A stretch of 64,000 nt of DNA from JAPLST01 sp964397565 (GCA_964397565.1 CAYNJC010000007.1:74800-138799), one strand, 5' to 3'; positions 17,900 through 25,695 are shown, counted from the first letter of the stretch. Numbers and translations are program-made. Notes: a model not told the origin generated them from the sequence alone.

Positions 17900-17927
17900 T
17901 TGACCAACCCAGCAAATGGGGTAATAT
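17900..17927 (+). promoter_or_regulatory. Promoter abutting the hairpin array, with operator-like motif
   Basis: TTGACC (17900-17905), 16 nt, TAATAT (17922-17927). The motif GCAAATGGGGTAAT (17912-17925) overlaps the spacer and -10 and resembles the two motifs in the divergent control region at 8199-8265. Transcription would start at about 17934, inside the first repeat. Confidence 0.55.
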
Positions 17928-17930
17928 CCC

Positions 17931-18452
17931 CTCGCGCGCGCGCGAGGCAGACCGAAAGACGATCAGCTGCTAACCGTTAGCACCTCCGTTCACCACGCGC
18001 GCGTGTGCGAGGCAGACCGCGAAAAGGTCAGCTTGGACAAAATCCAACCTCGTTCACTTCGCGCGCGTGTGCGAGGCAGACCTCAGGCGAACTCGGTAAA
18101 TTTACCGAGTTCGATCGTTCACTTCGCGCGCGTGTGCGAGGCAGACCTTGAGGTGGCGTTTTCCGCCACCTGAGGCCTCATCGTTCACTTCGCGCGCGTG
18201 TGCGAGGCAGACCAAGGCGGGTTGAGGTGGATGATTCATCCACCTCCGTTCACCGCGCGCGCGTGTGCGAGGCAGACCGTTAAGGTGCCTAAATTAGGCA
18301 ACTGCTTTGGTCCGTTCACCACGCGCGCGTGTGCGAGGCAGACCGCCGAGGCGGGTTGAACTTTCGTTTTCCGAAAGCCGTTCACCACGTGCGCGTGTGC
18401 GAGGCAGACCGTGTAGATCAGCATCGGAAATTCCGAACGTGTGCAAGGCAGC
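17931..18452 (+). repeat. 31-bp direct-repeat array with palindromic spacers (CRISPR-like)
   Basis: Seven full repeats of the type GTTCACCACGCGCGCGTGTG + CGAGGCAGACC start at 17988, 18052, 18117, 18183, 18248, 18314 and 18380. A 5'-degenerate copy ends at 17953 and a short 3' copy at about 18435-18452. Spacers are 33-35 bp. Each contains a different perfect inverted repeat: 17968-17982, 18033-18047, 18089-18112 (24-bp palindrome), 18151-18171, 18224-18246, 18286-18300, 18361-18377, 18424-18436. Spacers also share 5' flanks (gatcagc in 1 and 8, ggtcagc in 2; AGGCGGGTTGA in 5 and 7). Real CRISPR spacers would not be uniformly palindromic, and no cas gene is in the window. The repeat contains a 16-nt alternating pyrimidine-purine run. 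Confidence 0.93.
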
Positions 18453-19059
18453 TTTTCTACCAGCATAAAAATACAGCACCACATTTTGTAGTGTAGCGCG
18501 ATCTTATACTACCGATTGAACACTGCAAGCCAGCCGCTAAACCGGCATAGCCACGCTGACGCCTATCAGCCCCAGCACCCGGCGCCAGTCGCACCAGCAC
18601 GGTGGCAACCCGGACCAAGGCACCGAACGCCGCGCTGGCCTTGCCAACCTTTCCCCAATCCCGCCTCGCGCCCAGCCAGGCACGCCGGCGCGCGGCCGGC
18701 AGCCCGATCGCCACGCCGCCGCAGTGCCGGTACGATTATCCGCCTTTTGGCCAATTTTACCGGCAGTACCCCGGCCATCCCGAGGCGGCGGCGCGCCCGG
18801 CGTCGACTACCCCATGCCGACCATCGCCACCGCTGCAGCTATGGACAGGCCCAGCCTGTACCATGTGGTGAGCAATGCACGCGCACCGCAGAAACGTGCC
18901 GCCGGTCACAGGCGCAGCGGTCAAGCCATCGCCGCCGCATAGCCCGCGGCGCGCGTTCCCATCCCCAGCCATGCCAGCATACCACCCCGACCAATTCAGA
19001 CACATTGTACAGGCTGTTGCGAAGGAAAACGAACGGCGAGGATAATCACCCAACCGCTC
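18453..19059. other. Non-coding stretch between array and restriction-modification gene
   Basis: An open frame runs through it in phase with the downstream enzyme, but its codons (His/Pro/Arg-rich) look unlike a gene and no start signal is seen. Nothing else recognised. Confidence 0.45.
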
Positions 19060-19088
19060 TTGCACAGCCGCGCTCATTTCGCTATACT
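19060..19088 (+). promoter_or_regulatory. Leaderless-type promoter of the MmeI-like gene
   Basis: TTGCAC (19060-19065), 17 nt, TATACT (19083-19088), then six bases and the ATG at 19095. Transcription should begin at or next to the start codon. No Shine-Dalgarno is present. Confidence 0.75.
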
Positions 19089-19094
19089 TGCCGC

Positions 19095-21869
19095 ATGAAC
19101 CCCGCAGCATTCATCAACAAATGGCGCAAGGTAGAACTCACCGAGCGTTCCGCAGCGCAGCAGCATTTCCTTGACCTTTGCGCCCTGGTCGAACACCAGC
19201 CACCCGCTGAACTCGATCCAGTCGGTGACTCGTTCACGTTCGAACGCGGTGCCGCCAAGCACGGCGGCGGCGACGGCTGGGCCGATGTCTGGAAGCGTGG
19301 CTACTTCGCTATCGAGTACAAGGGCAAGCACAAAGACCTTGACGCCGCCTACAGCCAACTACTCAAGTACCGCGAAGACCTTGAGAATCCGCCGCTGCTG
19401 GTCACGTGCGACATGGACCGCATCATCATCCGCACCAATTTCACCGCCACGCCCACGCGCAAGATCGAGATAGAGCTTGACGCCCTCGGTAAGCCCGAGA
19501 ACATCGAGGCGCTGCGCGCCATGTTCCATGAGCCGCAGAAACTCAAGCCGGGCGTCACAAGCACGGCAATCACCACCAAGGCCGCCTCTCACATTGCTGA
19601 CCTTGCCCAAACATTGCGCGGCCGCGACCTTGATCCGCACCAAGTCGCCCTGTTCCTTGACCGCATCGTGTTCTGCCTTTTTGCCGAAGACATTGACCTG
19701 CTGCCCAAAGGCCTATTCAGCGACATCGTGGCAAAGACGCGCGCCGAGCCGGAACGCTTTGCCAAACTCATTGCCCAATTGTTCGATGCAATGGCCCACG
19801 GCGGCGACTTCGGCGCGGCCGTCATCCGCCATTTCAATGGCAACCTATTCACCGACACGTCGGTGCTCGGCCTTGCCCGGGACGACCTTGACCACATCCA
19901 TGAGGTAGCCTCCCTTGACTGGAGCGCCATTGACCCCTCCATTTTCGGCACGCTCTTTGTACGCGGCATGGATCCGGCCAAGCGTTCGCAACTTGGTGCC
20001 GAGTATACATCGCGCACGGACATTGAAACTATTGTCGAGCCAGTCGTATTCCAACCCTTGCGCCGCGAGTGGGCGGCGCTGCAGGCGACCATAGGCAGCC
20101 TGCTCAGCACCGGCGAGAAGAAGACCGCCGCCGCCCGGTCTGGCCACACAGCGAAGCCCCTGTCGCCCGCAAAGCTCAAGAAAGCCACCGCCGAGGCCGA
20201 CGCCATCTTGCATCAATTCCTGCTCAAACTTGCCGGCGTCAAAGTGCTCGACCCCGCGTGTGGTTCCGGCAACTTTCTCTATGTCACCCTGCAGAAGCTC
20301 AAAGACCTTGAAAAGGAGGTCATTCTGTTTGCCATGGACAACGACCTCGGCGGCTACTTGCCGCAGGTCGGGCCGTGGCAACTCCACGGCATTGAAATTG
20401 ACCCCTACGCCTTCGACCTTGCGCAGATGACCGTGTGGATTGGCTACCTGCAATGGACCAAAGCCAACGGCTTCGGCATCACGCAAGAGCCGATTTTGCG
20501 GCCGATGGAAGGTAATTTTAAGTGCATGGATGCCATTCTCGATCTCAGCGATCCAGCCAATCCGCGCGAGCCAGAATGGCCGGATGTGGATTGCATTGTC
20601 GGCAACCCGCCGTTCTTGGGCGGCAAGCTTTTGCGTTCGCAGCTTGGTGACGAATATGTTAACAAGCTGTTTACGCAATGGTCTGATCGCGTGCCGCGCG
20701 AAGCCGACCTGTGCTGTTACTGGTTCGAGAAGGCGCGCCAACATATCACAGCCGGCAGGTGCCCGCGCACTGGTTTGCTTGCCACCCAAGGCATCCGTGG
20801 TGGCGCAAACCGAGAAGTGCTCAAGCGCATAAAAGAAACAGGGGACATCTTCTTTGCGGAATCCGACCGGCCCTGGATTCTTGACGGCGCAAACGTGCAT
20901 GTCTCGATGGTCGGCTTCGACAATGGCGACGAGCAGAGCCGCACACTTGATGGCAAGCCGGTCACGACCATCAACGCCAACCTGACGGCGACCGCCGACA
21001 CTACCCAAGCCAAAATTCTCACTGAGAACAAGGGCATCGCGTTCATGGGTGATACCAAGGTTGGGCCATTCGAGGTGCCCGAAGATTTAGCGCGCTCTTG
21101 GCTTTCACTCCGCAATCCCCACGGCAGATCGAATGCCGAAGTGGTGCGGCCGTGGGCCAACGGCCTTGAAATCACGCGCGTGCCGCAGCGTCTCTGGATT
21201 GTTGATTTCCCGCCCGGCATGAGCGAGGCTGAGTCGGCACAATTCGAGGCCCCTTTCGAGCATATCAAACAGCATGTCAAGCCAATGAGGGCAAGCAACA
21301 AGCGCGCAATCTATGCGCAACGTTGGTGGATTCACGGAGAGGCACGGCCAGAAGTCCGTGCTACATGCCTCACATTGCCACGTTACTTGGTCACGATGTG
21401 CGTGTCGAAGCATCGCCTGTTCGTATGGCTCCAGCCCAGTGTGCTGCCTGACCACGCACTTATTGTTTTTGCCCGCGCTGACGACTATTTCTTCGGCGTG
21501 CTGCACTCGCGGGTGCATGAAGTGTGGTCATTAGCGCAAGGCACACAACTACGCGAAAAAGAAAGTGGTTTTCGCTACACGCCCACAACATGCTTCGAGA
21601 CATTCCCGCTGCCGCAACCGGGCAAATTGCAGCAGGAACAGATAGCGGAAGCGGCCCGTGTGCTTGATGAGTCACGCGTCAATTGGTTGGGCGACCGCAC
21701 CGACAAGGCCCGCACGCTAACCACGTTGTACAACAAGAAACCAGCATGGCTGGCCGATCTGCACCAAAATCTTGACGCCGCCGTATTCGCCGCTTATGGC
21801 TGGCCTTGCGATCTGAGCGACGACCAGATTCTCGAACGTCTGCTGGCGCTCAACAAGGAATGCGCATGA
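19095..21869 (+). CDS. MmeI-like single-chain restriction-modification enzyme (type IIG/IIL)
   Basis: A 924-aa fusion of nuclease, N6-adenine methylase and target recognition domain, close to MmeI in length. The nuclease has Asp64 (GWADVW) and Glu74-x-Lys76 (EYKGK), the MmeI-type PD-ExK site. A helical spacer spans about 100-370. Methylase motif I DPACGSGNF starts at residue 386 and motif IV NPPF at 504. The target recognition domain (about 620-840) includes 'VRPWANGLEITRVPQRLW'. The C-terminal tail (about 840-924) is helical. It would cut and methylate with one specificity subunit and protect the element or host from other phages. The start follows from the promoter 6 nt upstream. The reading frame is intact, and the enzyme lies next to the hairpin array. 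Confidence 0.9.
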   Translation: MNPAAFINKWRKVELTERSAAQQHFLDLCALVEHQPPAELDPVGDSFTFERGAAKHGGGDGWADVWKRGYFAIEYKGKHKDLDAAYSQLLKYREDLENPPLLVTCDMDRIIIRTNFTATPTRKIEIELDALGKPENIEALRAMFHEPQKLKPGVTSTAITTKAASHIADLAQTLRGRDLDPHQVALFLDRIVFCLFAEDIDLLPKGLFSDIVAKTRAEPERFAKLIAQLFDAMAHGGDFGAAVIRHFNGNLFTDTSVLGLARDDLDHIHEVASLDWSAIDPSIFGTLFVRGMDPAKRSQLGAEYTSRTDIETIVEPVVFQPLRREWAALQATIGSLLSTGEKKTAAARSGHTAKPLSPAKLKKATAEADAILHQFLLKLAGVKVLDPACGSGNFLYVTLQKLKDLEKEVILFAMDNDLGGYLPQVGPWQLHGIEIDPYAFDLAQMTVWIGYLQWTKANGFGITQEPILRPMEGNFKCMDAILDLSDPANPREPEWPDVDCIVGNPPFLGGKLLRSQLGDEYVNKLFTQWSDRVPREADLCCYWFEKARQHITAGRCPRTGLLATQGIRGGANREVLKRIKETGDIFFAESDRPWILDGANVHVSMVGFDNGDEQSRTLDGKPVTTINANLTATADTTQAKILTENKGIAFMGDTKVGPFEVPEDLARSWLSLRNPHGRSNAEVVRPWANGLEITRVPQRLWIVDFPPGMSEAESAQFEAPFEHIKQHVKPMRASNKRAIYAQRWWIHGEARPEVRATCLTLPRYLVTMCVSKHRLFVWLQPSVLPDHALIVFARADDYFFGVLHSRVHEVWSLAQGTQLREKESGFRYTPTTCFETFPLPQPGKLQQEQIAEAARVLDESRVNWLGDRTDKARTLTTLYNKKPAWLADLHQNLDAAVFAAYGWPCDLSDDQILERLLALNKECA

Positions 21870-21992
21870 CAAATGATAGACATTACAGACCGTATGTGCG
21901 CCGACAATATATTTATGATACGATAGATCAGGTGTCGAAGTCTGGCACTGCGTAGAATGTAGAATAACAACTTCGATGCACACGGGAGGGCT

Positions 21993-22622
21993 GTGAAGAA
22001 CCTTGCAAAGGCACTCGTCGGCCTGCTGCTGCTCTTCCTCGTACACTTGCCTCGTTGGGCATACTATTGTTTGCTTCTTTCCTTCGCCGCAGTGTTCAAC
22101 CACCATCCGACGCTCACAGCAAATCCGGCCGAGCATCTCAAGCGTGCTCGCAAAATCTTGAAGCGCGGCGACCTATCGCAGCTTCTCTACGCCGCCCTTG
22201 AACTTCGGTTTGCGCTGGAGCGCATGACTCAACTCGATCTGATCTTCGCGGATCAGGCATCCAATCGGATGCTTGCGGAACCCAGTCCGGTAAAAAAGCT
22301 CGCGCACTTCCATCGACTCGCGCCAGAAGCGGTGTCGCCCTATGTCTTTGTGCTTGTCAGCAAGGCGACCGGCGACCGCGTTAAGATGGGCGAGTACAAG
22401 CCACTCGACAAGGCAAAGGTCTTCACAATCCATGGGCGCCTTGGCGACCTTCTGCACCCGAGGGAAGGGCTCATGCTCGGACTGTGGGATGACCCATGGT
22501 ATTCGGACAGTCGCCGGTTCTTGCTGGAGTCACTGAACTACCTCGTATCGGTCAACCGAGATCGGTCTCCGTTCTTTGCCTGGAACGGCGTCGACGGTAT
22601 CGAGATGGAGAAGACGGACTGA
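21993..22622 (+). CDS. Hypothetical protein with N-terminal membrane anchor
   Basis: A 209-aa protein starting at GTG with GGGAGG just upstream. Residues about 7-36 are hydrophobic (one long or two short membrane segments). Residues 45-90 form a helical region 'LYAALELRFALERMTQ' reminiscent of HEPN-type helices, but no R-x4-6-H signature is seen, so I do not assign HEPN. The C-terminal half is a soluble domain with an IHGRLGDLLHPREGLMLG segment. It follows the restriction-modification gene by 120 bp with no terminator between them. It may be an accessory defence or unrelated cargo gene; the function is unknown. Confidence 0.65.
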   Translation: MKNLAKALVGLLLLFLVHLPRWAYYCLLLSFAAVFNHHPTLTANPAEHLKRARKILKRGDLSQLLYAALELRFALERMTQLDLIFADQASNRMLAEPSPVKKLAHFHRLAPEAVSPYVFVLVSKATGDRVKMGEYKPLDKAKVFTIHGRLGDLLHPREGLMLGLWDDPWYSDSRRFLLESLNYLVSVNRDRSPFFAWNGVDGIEMEKTD

Positions 22623-22639
22623 TGTGAACCCACACAAGA

Positions 22640-22668
22640 GCGGCGCAGCCCTGGATGAGCTGCGCCGC
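22640..22668 (-). terminator. Hairpin downstream of the mini-HTH gene
   Basis: GCGGCGCAGC / GCTGCGCCGC stem. Related hairpins occur at 23497-23527 and 24104-24131, each just downstream of a minus-strand gene or remnant. There is no U-run, so termination is uncertain. Confidence 0.45.
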
Positions 22669-22699
22669 CGCGCGCCGTCACCTATCAGGTTGGCCCGCC

Positions 22700-22897
22700 C
22701 TACCCATAGATCATGTAAAGCGCCGCTGCGGGTCCCAGCACTCGAGCAATGGCCTTGATTGCCGGCTTGCCAAGCGGCCGGTTCCGCGTCAGCCAGCCAT
22801 ATATACGCCATCCCGGCGAGGCAATGCCTTCCCGCCCAAGCGCCCGGGCAGCACTTGCCGTAAACCAAAGGACTGCACACGCAAGTTTCCGCGTCAA
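22700..22897 (-). CDS. Mini HTH-like protein, shortened paralogue of the 24949 gene
   Basis: A 65-aa frame ending 'GKPAIKAIARVLGPAAALYMIYG'. Residues 20-65 align with residues about 30-76 of the protein at 24949-25449 (INDPGYRVYQWI ... TPALKAIARTLGAPAAIYVLYG). The N-terminal helix of the HTH is missing, so it may be non-functional. The stop falls exactly at the end of the shared domain, as in two further remnants nearby. Confidence 0.45.
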   Translation of the reverse strand: MTRKLACAVLWFTASAARALGREGIASPGWRIYGWLTRNRPLGKPAIKAIARVLGPAAALYMIYG

Positions 22898-22966
22898 TGT
22901 CCATCACGTTAGCCACACCAACTAGATGCCATCACACCCCATCGCAGCGTCGCATCGCAGCACCGC

Positions 22967-22995
22967 TTGCAGCACCACACTCATTTCGCTATACT
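22967..22995 (+). promoter_or_regulatory. Second copy of the leaderless promoter
   Basis: TTGCAG (22967-22972), 17 nt, TATACT (22990-22995), six bases, ATG at 23002. Part of the duplicated block at 22980-23024. Confidence 0.65.
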
Positions 22996-23024
22996 TGTCG
23001 CATGAACCCCGCAGCATTCATCAA
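22980..23024 (+). repeat. 45-bp duplicate of the restriction-modification gene's start region
   Basis: Matches 19073-19117 with one mismatch. It covers the -10 box, the ATG and the first codons (MNPAAFI). After this the sequences diverge: here it runs into AGGAG and a new start at 23039. Confidence 0.92.
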
Positions 23025-23038
23025 GAGGAGATTTCGGT

Positions 23039-23215
23039 ATGACTGCAGAACCAGCCTGGCCCGCTTGGGGAGAGTTCGGCGTTGTCGTGGCGTTCATCGT
23101 CGCAGCCTACCCCTTCATTGCGCTGGGCCGAATCTGGCTTTACTCGAAGCAGCAGGTTGAATTGCTTCGGGAGATTCGCACAGGCTTAGAAAAGCACGGC
23201 AAAGTGGAACGGTAG
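23039..23215 (+). CDS. 58-aa single-pass membrane protein
   Basis: ATG at 23039 with AGGAG 8 nt upstream. Residues about 13-33 (FGVVVAFIVAAYPFIALGRIW) form one membrane helix, followed by a charged amphipathic cytoplasmic helix ending in GKVER. The upstream leaderless ATG at 23002 opens a short overlapping frame (MNPAAFIKRRFR ...) that may act as a leader peptide. Small membrane proteins of this build occur in holins, toxins and phage accessory genes; no specific role can be given. It was missed by length-based gene finding. Confidence 0.6.
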   Translation: MTAEPAWPAWGEFGVVVAFIVAAYPFIALGRIWLYSKQQVELLREIRTGLEKHGKVER

Positions 23216-23340
23216 GGATTTGGCCCGGGCTTCACTCGGACGCCGAACACATCGCTGAGGCCTACCCTGCCGCTCGCCCGAAAGGATGACGATCGTGCCA
23301 CGGGGCGCTCCCCTCTGTCACCTATCCGCCAGACCCTTCT

Positions 23341-23450
23341 TGACCTACCCATAGAGTACGTAATGCGCCGCAGACGCGCCCAGCGCGCGCGCAATGGCCT
23401 TGACTGGCCGCCGGCGCGGCCAATTCCACAGTAACCAGCCATTTCCATCG
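23341..23450 (-). pseudogene. HTH C-terminal remnant 1
   Basis: Minus-strand codons give 'GWLLWNWPRRRPVKAIARAL' continuing GASAAHYVLYG and a stop. This matches the end of the HTH domain of the 24949 gene, with no start and no N-terminal half. Confidence 0.6.
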
Positions 23451-23563
23451 CCGCAGGCACCATGGCCACCGCCTGGCACCGCTAAAAGTGTTGCAAGCGG
23501 CGCGGCCCCATGCCGGAGCCGCGCCGCCGCGCGCCGTCGCCTATCAGCCGGGCCGCCCTACCC

Positions 23564-23630
23564 AAAGATCATGTAGAGCGCCGCAGGCGCGCCCAAGGTG
23601 CGCGCAATGGCCTTCACTGCCAGTCTGTCC
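23564..23630 (-). pseudogene. HTH C-terminal remnant 2
   Basis: Minus-strand codons give 'LAVKAIARTLGAPAALYMIF' plus G and a stop. The same family end as remnant 1 and the 22700 gene. Confidence 0.6.
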
Positions 23631-23710
23631 GGCTGATAGGTTATAGGCTACGCTGTTGATAGTACAGCAGCGCGAGCTCGGCCCTTCAAGCGGCGGCGCC
23701 GGCCTTGTCT

Positions 23711-23929
23711 TCATTTGGCAAGAGCAACGAGAAGAACGAAAAGACCACAACCAATCATGCCGGCGAGATTGCCGTAGCAGGCAAGAAACCCGACTACGCC
23801 AACCAGCATGAGGAGCATCCGCAAAACAGAGAAGTCGGACTTCCATTTGATTGGCGCTCCGCAACTCGGACACGTCGACGCCGCCGTCGAAACGGTCTTT
23901 TGGCATTCAGGGCATTTGATGAGAGCCAT
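23711..23929 (-). CDS. Zinc-ribbon membrane protein
   Basis: A 72-aa protein. CPEC (6-11) and CPSC (20-23) form a zinc ribbon, followed by a basic linker and a hydrophobic region (about 34-70) long enough for one hairpin or two helices. A good promoter lies upstream at 23976-24004. Zinc-ribbon plus membrane proteins of this size are common and mostly uncharacterised. Confidence 0.75.
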   Translation of the reverse strand: MALIKCPECQKTVSTAASTCPSCGAPIKWKSDFSVLRMLLMLVGVVGFLACYGNLAGMIGCGLFVLLVALAK

Positions 23930-23975
23930 AGGAACACCTTAACGCTTTGTTAGGTTTTGGATTGATCTTGCAGAG

Positions 23976-24004
23976 AGTATAGCACACCATCTTTGATTTG
24001 TCTA
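23976..24004 (-). promoter_or_regulatory. Promoter of the zinc-ribbon gene
   Basis: On the minus strand TAGACA (23999-24004), 17 nt, TATACT (23976-23981), about 46 nt before the ATG. Confidence 0.65.
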
Positions 24005-24159
24005 ATCATTGAACAACAGTGGCGCGCAAACGATCCCGCCTGCAGACGGGATCGTCTGCAATCGTCAAAGGATGACGATTGCGCCGCGGTCGCTGCACAA
24101 GAGCGGCGCGGCCCTCACCGGGTCCGCGCCGTTATCCATTTTGTCTTTACTGCGTGTCT

Positions 24160-24909
24160 TCAATCTCGACGGCGCATCCGATGTCGTTCACGAGCTTGCG
24201 CTTTTTTATGCTCACGCAAGGCGGGATCGTTTTTCCGGCGTTCTCGCTTGAGCGCGGCGGCCCGCTCGCGGTATTGGGGATTATCGGCCCACTGTTCGCG
24301 TTTCCGCGCGTGCTCACGTTCGCGGTATTCAGGATCCGTGGCCCGGCGTTCTTGCCTGCGCGCATTTGCCAGTGCGCAATATTCTGGATTATTGATTCGG
24401 TATTCTGCTTTCCGCGTTTTCTCACGTTCGCGGTATTCAGGATCCGTGGCCCGGCGTTCTCGCGCGCGCACAGCGGCCCGCTCACGGTATTTAGGATCCG
24501 TGGCCAGGCGTTCTCGCCTCCGCGCATTTGCCAGTGCGCGCCCAATGGCAGGATCCGTGGCCCGGCGTTCTCGCCTCCGCGCAGCGCGCCCAATGGCTTG
24601 ACTCTCTTGTACGAATTGCTTCATTTTCCTTGAAAAGGCCTCGAGCGCGCGCACAGCAGCCCGCTCACGGTATTCAGGATCAGTGGCCCGGCGCTCTCGC
24701 CTCCGCGCATTTGCCAGTGCGCGCCCAATGGCAGGATCAGTGGCCAGGCGTTCTCGCCTCGGCGCAGCGCGCCCAATGGTTTGACTCTCTTGTAGGAATT
24801 GCTTCACTTTCCTTGAAAAGGCCTCGAGCGCTTGTTGGCCCCGGTTCACTTCCGTTGATCCGGCTATGTGTTTTTTTCCCTTTCTACTGATCTTTTGTTT
24901 GGTGCTCAT
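24160..24909 (-). CDS. Highly basic repeat protein (RERRATDPEYRER repeats)
   Basis: A 249-aa protein made almost only of Arg/Glu/Ala/Lys repeats of the type RERRATDPEYRERAAVRA. A long repeat of about 61 residues (EAFSRKxKQFxQESQ ... YRERAAVRA) occurs twice, in residues about 29-150, and is also visible as a DNA repeat. The rest has shorter RATDPEYRERE units. It is predicted to be one long charged helix and probably binds nucleic acid. Similar repeats are found in uncharacterised phage and eukaryotic-virus proteins. The N-terminus is Lys-rich (KQKISRKGKKH). The function is unknown. A GC-rich hairpin lies just downstream at 24104-24131. Confidence 0.7.
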   Translation of the reverse strand: MSTKQKISRKGKKHIAGSTEVNRGQQALEAFSRKVKQFLQESQTIGRAAPRRERLATDPAIGRALANARRRERRATDPEYRERAAVRALEAFSRKMKQFVQESQAIGRAARRRERRATDPAIGRALANARRRERLATDPKYRERAAVRARERRATDPEYREREKTRKAEYRINNPEYCALANARRQERRATDPEYREREHARKREQWADNPQYRERAAALKRERRKNDPALREHKKAQARERHRMRRRD

Positions 24910-24948
24910 GTCTTTTCCTTTTTTTGTTTGATTTGCAATTCATCTCGC

Positions 24949-25449
24949 TTATTTTACCAATCTTCCGGGCCAGTTGTCTACCGGCATTTCGCCATCATCA
25001 GCGGCGCAACTCGACCCATCCACCCGGTCAGCCATCAGCCGAATATGGCGTCTCATGACACTCATCTCCTTGAAAACCTTCCGCATGTTGCTCAAAGTCT
25101 CACGCACTGGCGCAAACGCATCGTCGATACCATTGTCAACGTCCGGACGTTGTATTACGTGCGGCTCGCAGCCGAGAACAGGCGCAATCACTGGCAAGGG
25201 GCTCGCGGAAATCTTCCGCCCGTAAAGCACATAGATCGCAGCAGGCGCGCCTAACGTCCGCGCAATGGCCTTCAGCGCCGGCGTGCCTGGCCACCTGCGT
25301 GAACCGATCCACTGATATACACGATACCCCGGATCATTGATGCCAGCCGCTCCTATCGCCGCAATGAATTTGCTGTACGTCAGCCCAGCCGCTTTGAACT
25401 CCGCCACCAGCCGTTTGCCCAATTCTGTCTTTTTCATTCCTGCTTTCAT
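24949..25449 (-). CDS. HTH regulator-like protein, full-length member of the family
   Basis: A 166-aa protein. Residues 1-80 look like a divergent XRE/Cro-type HTH: 'ELGKRLVAEFKAAGLTYSKF' then 'GYRVYQWIGSRRWPGTPALK' and AIARTLGAPAAIYVLYG, the end module shared with three remnants at 22.7-23.6 kb. Residues 85-166 are a second, helical part. Start 25449 or the ATG at 25437, which follows a GCAGGA. It lies at the right end of the element and faces left. It is a candidate repressor for the CAAATGGGG motifs, but nothing in the sequence proves this. Confidence 0.6.
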   Translation of the reverse strand: MKAGMKKTELGKRLVAEFKAAGLTYSKFIAAIGAAGINDPGYRVYQWIGSRRWPGTPALKAIARTLGAPAAIYVLYGRKISASPLPVIAPVLGCEPHVIQRPDVDNGIDDAFAPVRETLSNMRKVFKEMSVMRRHIRLMADRVDGSSCAADDGEMPVDNWPGRLVK

Positions 25450-25626
25450 TTGCCATTCCGATGTTGAAGATTCTCAATTCGTTCCAAGTCCACAATCACT
25501 CCCGCCGGCACCGGCGGTGCTCGCGCCGCCATGCCCAGCCCGCCCGGCCGCTTGCCGTTGACACCCCGCCGTTTATTGTGTACAATGCCGATGGTTCTTT
25601 GTAATTTTCTTGGTCTCGCTTTTTTT

Positions 25627-25650
25627 GAGTGGTGTAAATAATGTGTAAAT
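25627..25650 (+). repeat. Right integrase arm-type repeat pair
   Basis: GAGTGGTGTAAAT followed by AATGTGTAAAT, matching the block at 5953-5976 in 21 of 24 positions and in the same orientation. Confidence 0.65.
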
Positions 25651-25695
25651 AACGCCTTTTTATTCAGACAGCGAAAAACGGCCAAGACGCCAGTA

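Larger units (their letters stand above)
23216..23710. other. Stretch of decayed repeats
   Basis: Contains two C-terminal remnants of the HTH family (23341-23450 and 23564-23630) and a shared GC-rich hairpin (23497-23527). The block 23528-23590 repeats 22669-22731 with scattered changes. No intact gene. Confidence 0.6.

Noticed and set aside
17931..18452. Standard CRISPR array
   Set aside because: Geometry fits, but every spacer has an internal perfect inverted repeat and several share flanking sequence; no cas gene or leader of known type is present.
17931..18452. Integron attC array
   Set aside because: Units are 65 bp with hairpins, but the conserved ends do not match the attC core sites (RYYYAAC / GTTRRRY), there is no cassette ORF between units, and the integrase in the element is not IntI-like.
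18236..18484. Minus-strand ORF with repeated VCLAHARVVNG
   Set aside because: It is just the translation of the DNA repeats; no start signal and no other coding feature.
18516..19094. N-terminal extension of the MmeI-like protein
   Set aside because: The frame is open, but composition changes sharply, and a promoter lies 6 nt before the ATG at 19095.
21993..22622. HEPN toxin
   Set aside because: Helical region is suggestive, but no HEPN active-site signature is visible.
24079..24890. Plus-strand ORFs rich in Pro/Gln/Trp repeats
   Set aside because: Shadows of the basic repeat protein on the minus strand, which has the better start context.
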